Below are positions 1 to 5,596 of a stretch of 5,596 bases of DNA, in pieces. The DNA comes from Caldifarciminota bacterium (GTDB lineage: Bacteria > Hydrothermota > E44-bin80). The notes under the pieces are model-generated. The model did not search any database. It was given only the letters and a program-made list of their open reading frames with translations, and was not told the DNA's origin. The stretch covers positions 1 through 5,596 of the forward strand of contig JAGMEZ010000168.1 of the NCBI GenBank assembly GCA_023127905.1. The letters are read 5' to 3'. Numbering within the stretch: the stretch's first letter is position 1; every line of letters starts with the position of its first letter. The position numbers were made by a program, and so were the translations under genes.

Positions 1-33
1 ACTATATAATTGAAAAATCGAAAATCTCTAACG

Positions 34-80
34 TGAGTTATGCAGATAAGCATTAAACTATATTTTATTCAAATAACTCA
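34..80. repeat. Inverted repeat downstream of the nitrilase gene
   Basis: TGAGTTAT (34-41) and ATAACTCA (73-80) are perfect 8-base inverted copies separated by 31 bases. They lie within the 118 non-coding bases after the nitrilase stop. There is no GC-rich stem or T-tract as in a terminator. The loop is long, so a paired operator or chance in AT-rich sequence are both possible. I see nothing else in 1-118. Confidence 0.25.
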
Positions 81-118
81 TTATTTTCTTTTACAATATT
101 GGCTTTCAATACATCCCT

Positions 119-904
119 TTAATACATATCTATTTGTCTATCATCAAAGATATTATTCAATGGAGTTATAAATTTATTTAACGCAACAGACGCATTAATA
201 TTTACAACGGAAACAAGTTCATCGCCTTCTCCTGCTTTCGAAAGAATTCTTCCTTCCGGCGATACAATCTGACTCATACCGGTAAACCCGTTATAAAATC
301 TTCCTCTCTTTTCTATCCCTGTCCTGTTTGCAGTTATAATGAAGACTCTATTCTCCAAAGCTCTTGTAATCATAGCATCCTGGCAGTATGGCATCACAAG
401 GTTTGCTGAATGACATATAATCTGTGCGCCAAGAAGCGACAACTTTCTGATTACCTCTGGAAAAATCCAATCAAAACAGACAATCAGACCAATCTTTACC
501 CCATTCTTTATTGTAAAAACCCTGTATGGCTCGTTTGAAGTATCGAAATAATTCTTTTCATAACGGTACAGATGCTTTTTTCTATATACATAATATTCTC
601 CATTTTCACAATAGAGAATTGAAGAATTATAGACTTTTTTTCCATTCCTTTCCACAAAACCGCCAACTATGGACATATTTTTTTCAGACGAAATTCTTTT
701 AAGAAATCGAATAGTCTTTCCGGACGGTACTGATTCACTCAGTTTTAGAACCTCATCTTTACTCTTAAAAGTGTACCCTGTATTGAACAGTTCAGGAAGA
801 ACAAGTAAATCACACCTAATCTTATTAATCAGTATTTCTACTTTTATCAGGTTTTCATCAACTTTCCCAAAAAAAGGATTAAACTGAAGAAATCCTATTT
901 TCAT
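119..904 (-). CDS. Nitrilase-superfamily carbon-nitrogen hydrolase (amidase/nitrilase-like)
   Basis: The 261-residue product looks like a complete, soluble cytoplasmic nitrilase-superfamily enzyme, which hydrolyses a non-peptide C-N bond (amide or nitrile) through a Cys thioester. The catalytic set is visible: Glu38 in LPELFNTGY, Lys109 in YRKKHL, a structural Glu116, and the nucleophile Cys143 in VCFDWIFPE. Further family signatures are HSANLVMP (165-172), RALENR (181-186), TANRTG (191-196) and the closing FDDR. From memory, the whole chain resembles the Pyrococcus PH0642 / N-carbamoyl-amidase-like branch and has its usual length, so it appears neither truncated nor fused. There is no signal peptide or membrane segment. 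The start is ATG, with only a weak GGA five bases upstream. The substrate cannot be read from the sequence: omega-amidase, carbamoyl-putrescine or carbamoyl-amino-acid hydrolase and simple amidase roles all remain open. The neighbours are envelope proteins and give no pathway clue. Family assignment is firm; specificity is unknown. Confidence 0.95.
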   Translation of the reverse strand: MKIGFLQFNPFFGKVDENLIKVEILINKIRCDLLVLPELFNTGYTFKSKDEVLKLSESVPSGKTIRFLKRISSEKNMSIVGGFVERNGKKVYNSSILYCENGEYYVYRKKHLYRYEKNYFDTSNEPYRVFTIKNGVKIGLIVCFDWIFPEVIRKLSLLGAQIICHSANLVMPYCQDAMITRALENRVFIITANRTGIEKRGRFYNGFTGMSQIVSPEGRILSKAGEGDELVSVVNINASVALNKFITPLNNIFDDRQIDMY

Positions 905-914
905 ATCATTCCGA

Positions 915-920
915 ATTATA
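915..920 (-). promoter_or_regulatory. Possible -10 box of the nitrilase gene
   Basis: A perfect TATAAT lies on the minus strand with its last base ten bases before the ATG at 904. No good -35 box is found at 17 bases (TCCGTG). If used, transcription would begin within a few bases of the start codon, giving a nearly leaderless mRNA, in keeping with the weak Shine-Dalgarno sequence. In AT-rich DNA a chance TATAAT is common, so this is tentative. Confidence 0.3.
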
Positions 921-933
921 CATTAGCCACAGA

Positions 934-964
934 ATTACACGGATTACTTCCGTAATCAAGTAAT
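934..964 (-). repeat. Two-part inverted repeat forming a GNRA-capped hairpin
   Basis: On the plus strand ATTAC occurs at 934-938 and 943-947, and its complement GTAAT at 952-956 and 960-964. The inner pair extends to GATTAC (942-947) and GTAATC (952-957), giving six perfect base pairs around a four-base loop; the outer pair adds five more beyond a small internal loop. Read in the direction of the genes, the loop is GGAA closed by C-G, a classic stable GNRA tetraloop. It lies 58 bases after the stop of the small gene and 30 bases before the nitrilase start. No T-tract follows, so it is not a standard terminator. It may be an mRNA 3' stabiliser, a protein-binding operator or a remnant of a dispersed repeat. 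Confidence 0.5.
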
Positions 965-1021
965 ATGTTATATGAAATATTTGTTTAGATCGTTGTTATC
1001 GTTCTGGTGTTAAAATGCCTA

Positions 1022-1399
1022 CTAATCACTTCCTACTGGCTTTTTCAGTGGTGTTAAACCTTCATAGTGAAAACGGATAAAGAGATTTTCGCTGGGCTTA
1101 TATTCAAACCCAAATCCATGAAGCAAATCTGCCACACCATTCGCTTTCAAATCTCTTTTGTAATAACCTATATTTCCAATAAGTCTCAATTGTGGAGAAA
1201 TTTGGTATGTGAAATAATTGTTGTATAACGATCTCAGTGAACTATCCCAGGACCCGTAAGAGAAATTGAACGAATGGTTCATCGAAAATTTCTTATTATC
1301 CAAAAGCCAGGGAGCGCAAGGTTTTTTTGTTGAATATTGTGAGAACACCATACTTGCTAAAATTAAAACGAACATTAGAATAAATAATATTTTTCTCAT
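1022..1399 (-). CDS. Small exported beta-strand-rich protein, probably outer-membrane associated
   Basis: This is a 125-residue protein of unknown function. Residues 1-20 form a clear Sec signal peptide: Arg-Lys at the N-terminus, a hydrophobic core at about 4-15, and a likely type I cleavage after VFS (20/21). No lipobox Cys is present. The mature part has alternating, aromatic-rich segments that look like amphipathic beta strands: FSMNHSFNFSY (38-48), LYNNYFTYQIS (58-68), LRLIGNIGYY (71-80), GFGFEYKP (95-102) and LFIRFHYE (106-113). Four or five strands are too few for a normal single-chain barrel, so it may be a small barrel, an oligomer or a membrane-facing sheet. It resembles short hypothetical proteins I recall from WOR-3 and Cloacimonadota-type genomes, which I could not check. 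The ATG at 1399 is preferred over an in-frame GTG at 1405, because that GTG overlaps the Shine-Dalgarno sequence. A strong promoter lies directly upstream, so it is probably transcribed on its own. One Cys (28) remains after processing. Confidence 0.8.
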   Translation of the reverse strand: MRKILFILMFVLILASMVFSQYSTKKPCAPWLLDNKKFSMNHSFNFSYGSWDSSLRSLYNNYFTYQISPQLRLIGNIGYYKRDLKANGVADLLHGFGFEYKPSENLFIRFHYEGLTPLKKPVGSD

Positions 1400-1404
1400 G
1401 TTCA

Positions 1405-1410
1405 CTCCTT
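1405..1410 (-). promoter_or_regulatory. Ribosome binding site that sets the start at 1399
   Basis: The minus strand reads AAGGAG followed by five bases and ATG (1397-1399). The alternative in-frame GTG at 1403-1405 shares its first G with the end of this site and so has no usable spacing. This decides for the ATG and a 125-residue product whose N-terminus, MRKILFI, is a normal signal peptide start. Confidence 0.8.
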
Positions 1411-1430
1411 TCTTATTTTTAATATACTGT

Positions 1431-1459
1431 ATCCTATATCAATAATCAATAAATGTCAA
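1431..1459 (-). promoter_or_regulatory. Sigma-70-like promoter for the small exported protein
   Basis: On the minus strand a perfect TTGACA -35 box (1454-1459) is followed after exactly 17 bases by TAGGAT (1431-1436), which keeps four of six -10 consensus bases including the first TA and last AT. Transcription would start near 1424, giving a leader of about 25 bases that contains the Shine-Dalgarno site. Spacing and position relative to the gene make this the best promoter in the window. It implies that the small gene does not depend on read-through from the large gene upstream. Confidence 0.65.
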
Positions 1460-1570
1460 TAAAAACTTATCTCAATCACTATTTTTCGCCTTTTTCCATT
1501 ATAAACGTTAACAACGAAATAATCGTTCCAAATATTCTAAATTCCCAAAAGGAGTTATTTTGACTGATGA

Positions 1571-4500
1571 TTATCTCACAAGTATAATCTTTTTCACCGA
1601 TGTAAAACTTCCTGATGTCAACCGTATGAAATAGACACCTGTTGTGAGTTTTCTATTAAGATTATCACATCCGTTCCATTCAACATTATATACCCTATCA
1701 TCCTTCATTTCAGTCAAAAGTGTTTTTATAAGCCTTCCACTTATATCGAAAATATCAATAGAAACATTCCCCGGTTTTGCAATAGAATAGGTAATTGTGG
1801 TACTATTACAAAAGGGATTTGGTGAGATACTCTTGAAAGCGTAAACAACGGGAGTGGTTTCATCACCAGCCAACATTGGACCACCAATTCCTTGTTCTCC
1901 TTCACCTTCCCACAGAGGTTTTACCACCACAACACCCAAAGAGTCATTATCGTAATAATCGTAGATATGCGCATTAACCGTATCTATATTCACTGTTCCC
2001 CAGTAGTTCCTCTTAGCCACTATCCTATTGGCTGTATTGTTGTATAAATCATACAATTCACTTCCAAAAATATAGTTGAGTCCTCTTCTACCTAAATTAG
2101 GTTTTGCATTATCAGTAATGTATATACCATAGGAACTATTTCCAATTATCTTTGAATTACGCACCCATGGTCTTGAATCCTCCTTTGCAAATATACCAGT
2201 ACTATTACCCATTAAATCTGTATACCATATATAAGGAAATGAGTAACTTGATGAAAGAATACCAATACCATTCTGGCTTATTGATGATTCCCAGATGATA
2301 CCATCCCATCCACTGAGATAAACACCGATGCTATCACATCCTGTAATAACACCGTCAAACAGCCAAACAGGGGCTTCACTCTTAATCCCGATATTCGTTC
2401 TTTCTAAAACAATGCTATCCATTATTACCCAACCCCATTCTTCCTCAAAATTAACACCTGATTCACAGCAATCTCTTATAAATGAATTTCTAAGAATGAA
2501 ATATCCAGTTCTGAGAAATGAGATACCATTTTTTGCATATTCGATTGTGATGTTCTCAAGTAATACACCTGTACATCTCTCATCTATTCGTCTTCTCCAT
2601 TCTTCTACGAGTTTCTCAATTGATTCTTTATCAAGTTCATCATCAGAAATTTCAAGATTATCATCTTCTCTTTCATTTTCTACTGGGCAAGGTAAAAGTG
2701 TCTCTGATGCCTTCCTTTCGACCAATGTTTGCTTTTTCGGAATGCTTTCCCACTCTCCTATTGTTATATCTTTCTCTCCAAGTTCGACAAATCTAATACC
2801 GTACCAGTCATCTGTTTGAGGTTGAGTGCTATTTGAAGTGAATGTAACATGCATTGAATCATTTCCAAGAAGTGTTAAATCTCCTATAATAATAAATTCT
2901 GCCCTTGAAGTATCAATCCCCGCATGTTCATCATCAAAATTGGATACGAATCTCACATTTACTCCTGCATCTATTGTTAAAACTACTCCCGAGTCAACCC
3001 ATACATCGCCCTTTATCACTATATCCGTTGACCAGGTTGTGTCTTTTGTGATGTGACCACTAAATCCTTCGGGAATATGAGGAATGATATAAAAATAACC
3101 TGAGTCAGGATTTCGTGCGGTATTCTCAGCTGAATCTATCGCCATGAAATAGTAGGCTATCGTCTGTCCGGTATTAGGTATGGTATACCAATACCAGTAA
3201 TCTACAATACTATCATTACTTATCCCGATATCGTTATATATAAGACTATCAAAGGCAATCCCGATACCGTCGGTTATTTCACATCCAACAAAATAACCCG
3301 AATCAGACTCAATAACCTCAACCGAATCACCGAAGAGAGGCGGTGTATAGTCATACATTTGCGTGAGTATTGGTGATGTGGAGTTTAAATCAGGAATAAT
3401 ATAATGTGTCTTTACCAAATATCTATATCTTCTTTCTCCATTAACCGCAGAATCTGTGAATACTTTGTTAAAAAGTGAATCTGCAATAAGGACAAACTGT
3501 GAGCTATCTTCACGCATCACCAGGTAAAAGATACTATCCGGTTCATAGTAACATCCTGTATGTGCTAATAGATTACCAAAGGCGGTATCCGCCATCCACA
3601 TATCATCCTTTACGAGGGTTCTGTATACATACTTATTCCCATCACCGTAAAGATTTATATCTTCTGCGGAAAAAATTATGAATATCTCTTCTGTTACTGG
3701 TATTGAATCAATTTGAACCTCAACCCAGTTTGCTCCATCTTCGGTAACATCTATTTGTAGTGATGGACAGATTTCATAACCAGGAATACCTGCATCAACG
3801 GAATGGAAGCTTACACTCAGTATCGCAGTATCAGGTATAGTCTTCTCAGCAAATACTGAAATACTTCTTAATTCAGCAGGCAGATATTGCGTTGTGAACC
3901 TCACAGCAATCGAATCCATTCTTTCTTCGTACGAATAACCAGAATGGTAGATGAGGTTCTCTGACGGATCCTCCCACGAAATCTCAATGTTTTGATTTAC
4001 TGTATCTGTTTCACATTCTGACGGGGGCAATGCAGCCATTACCCAGAATTGTTTGTAATCAACTTCTGGAAGCCTCACCATATTTCCAAAACTATCCTTT
4101 ACTGTAATATAAAATGCTATATGTGTACCCCGTGGCTGAGATGGAATTTTATAAATAAGAGTATCGCCTTTTTGAGTCTGGTGTGTTATCCGGTTTTGCA
4201 TATAACCATTATGATAGTATAACGTATCATACATTCGCATTTCATCAGTTGCTGTTATCTTCACAGTATATGCCGTATTCGGATTGTACGTATTTTCCGG
4301 AACTTCTATGAATTGGGCAACCGGTGGCATCGTATCAGGCATATAAATCATAAACCCTTCTTGAGAATGAGTAAGGAAGATACTATCTTTATAGAATGAA
4401 TAACTTAAAAATGCGATTCCACGCTCAAGAGCTGGCACAACAGTAGCCATATTTATAACGTTGAATCCCGAATCTATATCTATTGTATCGACTAAAGCCT

Positions 4501-5596
4501 TAAACCACTGGTAATTCTGGACGAACCTCAATTTGGAAATTAAAGGAATCGGCTTATTACTATTTAACTTAAAGTGAATAAACATAGAATCATTGGGTAG
4601 ATATTCATTCGTATCAAGACGGCATTCAAAGACTTGAACATCGTAACCACTAACATTAAAAGGTTGTGCTGCGGAAAATCCCTGCAAGGTATCGCCATCA
4701 ATATTAAAAGCAAAGTCGATTGCATATGAACCGCTCGATAACTCCTCGGGTAAAACGAATTCAAACTGTTCTGTTAGTGTATCTATCCAGAGCGAATCTG
4801 AAATTGTGCCGAATGGAAAGAAATCAGAACTCCAGATGAGCTTACCAGTATATGGGGACTGGACGGTTGCATATACGGTATCACCCATATAATAGACCTG
4901 TTTATCAGTGATAATGTTACAGGTATCATTAGCCTCAAAAATATAGATTGTATTCAGCCACAATCCCCTTCCAGTTTCAGTATAGACACCGTAGAACATA
5001 AAATTTACAAGTGGCTCAAATCCAAAGATAAATTCCTGGGCAAGGTCAACGGGATTAAACTCCTCTATGACCGTGTCCTTAAATGTCGCATTATCATAGA
5101 GTCGTACATTTATTCTTTCTAAGTTTGACATAGGATCGAAGAAAGCTACTTTAAACTGGAGTAGCAGAGCTTGATCTGTGCCTATTATAACCGAATCGCT
5201 AATCCAGTTTGAGTAATGTATGCTGTCAGGTTCAACAATCCTCGTCCAGAAATCAAAAGTACCTCCTCCTTCAGGTTCCACTATCAAACTATCAAAATTA
5301 CCAAGCCATAAAACAGGACTTACATATACGCCACTATCAACAATTGCCTTGATAAATTCGGGGTTGGAGAAATCGATATTCTCTGCAAAACCGGATAACA
5401 GGAAATTCTGCGTTACCGGTTCACCGTTGTAATTAGCAACGCTGAATCCCTTCAGGTTTCGCTCGTTCCGGTTTTCGATCGTGAGATTGAGTCTTACCGT
5501 ATCACCGGGTGAGAAGTTCGGTTGGTTCAGGGTCGCATCAACGAGAATCTTATATCCTAAGATATGAACCGGGAGTATATATTCCTCGTTTCCCAA
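1571..5596 (-). CDS. Large exported surface protein: Ig/FN3-like domains, beta-helix and C-terminal T9SS-type sorting domain (N-terminus outside window)
   Basis: The window holds the last 1341 codons; the frame is open at the right edge. The first codon, TTG, is simply where the window cuts, and no signal peptide is visible. Numbering from there, Ig-like beta-sandwich units occupy about 15-418. They share the motif FSPGDTV (28-34), YYMGDTV (235-241) and YLPNDSM. Two related modules ending YITVKDSFGN and YFMAIDSAEN lie at 421-519 and 749-835. Between them is a fibronectin-like fold split by an inserted domain. From 847 a module starting GHITKDTTW leads through LTIDAGVNVRF and DDWYGIRF, a highly charged insertion (939-1007), then a right-handed parallel beta-helix (about 1010-1228). 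Residues 1250-1341 form a T9SS type A / FlgD-like C-terminal domain (SPNPF, SIDIFDISGRLIKTL, TTGVYFIRL, KKIILVR). Such proteins are exported and displayed on the surface or released; an adhesive or structural role is likely. I see no catalytic motif. Architecture is well supported; function is not known. Confidence 0.9.
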   Translation of the reverse strand: MGNEEYILPVHILGYKILVDATLNQPNFSPGDTVRLNLTIENRNERNLKGFSVANYNGEPVTQNFLLSGFAENIDFSNPEFIKAIVDSGVYVSPVLWLGNFDSLIVEPEGGGTFDFWTRIVEPDSIHYSNWISDSVIIGTDQALLLQFKVAFFDPMSNLERINVRLYDNATFKDTVIEEFNPVDLAQEFIFGFEPLVNFMFYGVYTETGRGLWLNTIYIFEANDTCNIITDKQVYYMGDTVYATVQSPYTGKLIWSSDFFPFGTISDSLWIDTLTEQFEFVLPEELSSGSYAIDFAFNIDGDTLQGFSAAQPFNVSGYDVQVFECRLDTNEYLPNDSMFIHFKLNSNKPIPLISKLRFVQNYQWFKALVDTIDIDSGFNVINMATVVPALERGIAFLSYSFYKDSIFLTHSQEGFMIYMPDTMPPVAQFIEVPENTYNPNTAYTVKITATDEMRMYDTLYYHNGYMQNRITHQTQKGDTLIYKIPSQPRGTHIAFYITVKDSFGNMVRLPEVDYKQFWVMAALPPSECETDTVNQNIEISWEDPSENLIYHSGYSYEERMDSIAVRFTTQYLPAELRSISVFAEKTIPDTAILSVSFHSVDAGIPGYEICPSLQIDVTEDGANWVEVQIDSIPVTEEIFIIFSAEDINLYGDGNKYVYRTLVKDDMWMADTAFGNLLAHTGCYYEPDSIFYLVMREDSSQFVLIADSLFNKVFTDSAVNGERRYRYLVKTHYIIPDLNSTSPILTQMYDYTPPLFGDSVEVIESDSGYFVGCEITDGIGIAFDSLIYNDIGISNDSIVDYWYWYTIPNTGQTIAYYFMAIDSAENTARNPDSGYFYIIPHIPEGFSGHITKDTTWSTDIVIKGDVWVDSGVVLTIDAGVNVRFVSNFDDEHAGIDTSRAEFIIIGDLTLLGNDSMHVTFTSNSTQPQTDDWYGIRFVELGEKDITIGEWESIPKKQTLVERKASETLLPCPVENEREDDNLEISDDELDKESIEKLVEEWRRRIDERCTGVLLENITIEYAKNGISFLRTGYFILRNSFIRDCCESGVNFEEEWGWVIMDSIVLERTNIGIKSEAPVWLFDGVITGCDSIGVYLSGWDGIIWESSISQNGIGILSSSYSFPYIWYTDLMGNSTGIFAKEDSRPWVRNSKIIGNSSYGIYITDNAKPNLGRRGLNYIFGSELYDLYNNTANRIVAKRNYWGTVNIDTVNAHIYDYYDNDSLGVVVVKPLWEGEGEQGIGGPMLAGDETTPVVYAFKSISPNPFCNSTTITYSIAKPGNVSIDIFDISGRLIKTLLTEMKDDRVYNVEWNGCDNLNRKLTTGVYFIRLTSGSFTSVKKIILVR
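1574..1849 (-). other. C-terminal sorting / FlgD-like Ig domain of the surface protein
   Basis: Residues 1250-1341 of the large protein carry the hallmarks of the T9SS type A sorting / FlgD-like C-terminal domain: SISPNPF, then a strand TITYSIAKPG, SIDIFDISGRLIKTL, VEWNG near the middle, GVYFIRLTSG and a basic-hydrophobic end, KKIILVR. In Bacteroidota and related phyla this domain directs proteins across the outer membrane by the type IX system and is often cleaved. In WOR-3-like lineages the same module is common, but whether a type IX machine is used there is less certain. The stop codon follows immediately, as expected for a terminal signal. No secretion component is encoded in this window. 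Confidence 0.85.
2129..2527 (-). repeat. Parallel beta-helix rungs (six 21-23-residue degenerate repeats)
   Basis: Residues 1024-1156 of the large protein divide into six rungs, each starting with Gly-Ile or Gly-Val: GISF (1024), GVNF (1047), GIKS (1070), GVYL (1091), GILS (1112) and GIFA (1134), with lengths of 23, 23, 21, 21, 22 and 23. A seventh begins at GIYIT (1157), followed by NYIFG, LYNNT, a NYWG motif and the YDYYDND...GVVVVKPLW closing segment typical of this module. The spacing and the small-residue/Asn turns (RNSFI, GNSTG, RNSKIIGNSS) are those of right-handed parallel beta-helices of the NosD / beta_helix class. The repeats are clear in protein, not in DNA, so the copies are old. 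Confidence 0.85.
2576..2782 (-). other. Charged helical insertion inside the beta-helix module
   Basis: Residues 939-1007 sit between DDWYGIRF and TGVLLENITIEYA, two segments that normally follow each other with only a short turn in this type of module. The last 35 residues (973-1007) contain 23 charged residues, 16 acidic and 7 basic, and include a probable amphipathic helix, SIEKLVEEWRRRIDER. Cys970 and Cys1008 flank the charged stretch and could form a disulphide at its base. The reading frame is intact and the DNA shows no terminal repeats or target duplication, so this reads as a protein insertion and not a mobile element. Its role is unknown. Confidence 0.65.

Noticed and set aside
669..887. 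A 72-codon plus-strand open frame.
   Set aside because: It is antisense to the well-conserved N-terminal part of the nitrilase gene and has no family features.
1403..1405. GTG as an earlier start for the small exported protein.
   Set aside because: It overlaps the AAGGAG site; the ATG at 1397-1399 has correct spacing.
1513..1527. Hairpin AACGA-AATAA-TCGTT as a terminator for the large gene.
   Set aside because: The stem is only five AT-rich pairs and no T-tract follows on the minus strand.
1540..1556. AATTCCC/GGAGTT inverted repeat just after the large gene.
   Set aside because: The stem is short with a mismatch and is not followed by a run of T, so a terminator cannot be supported.
2328..2819. 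A 163-codon open frame on the plus strand, rich in serine.
   Set aside because: It lies wholly antisense to the beta-helix and charged region of the large protein. Its Ser-rich runs are the complement of Asp/Glu codons, and it has no recognisable domain.
4564..4764. A 66-codon minus-strand frame overlapping the large gene.
   Set aside because: It is out of frame with a clearly coding Ig-like region and has no signal or domain.
5594..5596. TTG at the window edge as the true start of the large protein.
   Set aside because: No ribosome binding site can be seen, no signal peptide follows although the protein carries an export domain, and the sequence begins within what looks like an ongoing domain.

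Overview
All three genes in this AT-rich window read on the minus strand. They are, in transcription order from high to low coordinates: a very large exported surface protein that runs off the right edge (1571-5596), a short exported outer-membrane-like protein (1022-1399), and a complete nitrilase-superfamily carbon-nitrogen hydrolase (119-904). There is no rRNA, tRNA, CRISPR array, transposase or other mobile-element gene.

The source is most likely an uncultivated diderm bacterium of the FCB or candidate-phylum kind, such as candidate division WOR-3 (Stahlbacteria) or Cloacimonadota. The main clue is the large protein. It combines Ig-like and fibronectin-like domains, a right-handed parallel beta-helix of about 22-residue rungs, and a C-terminal domain starting with SPNPF and ending GVYFIRL...KKIILVR, the T9SS type A / FlgD-like sorting module typical of those lineages. 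The small protein, with a signal peptide and a few aromatic-rich beta strands, also fits a diderm. This placement is inference from protein style and AT-rich composition; no phylogenetic marker gene is present.

Layout: 1-118 is non-coding apart from a weak inverted repeat. 119-904 is the nitrilase homologue with its full Glu-Lys-Cys catalytic set. 905-1021 is a spacer holding a two-part inverted repeat (934-964) that would fold, as minus-strand RNA, into a hairpin capped by a GGAA (GNRA) loop, plus a possible -10 box close to the nitrilase start. 1022-1399 is the small exported protein, with a good promoter and Shine-Dalgarno site in the 171-base gap before it. 1571-5596 is the C-terminal 1341 codons of the surface protein.

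Nothing shows that the three genes act together. The two exported products are neighbours and may both belong to the cell envelope, but the small gene has its own promoter. The nitrilase is a cytoplasmic enzyme. I see no convincing new multi-gene system. The most unusual signals lie inside the large protein (a highly charged helical insertion in the beta-helix module and a domain nested inside a fibronectin-like fold) and in the hairpin at 934-964.
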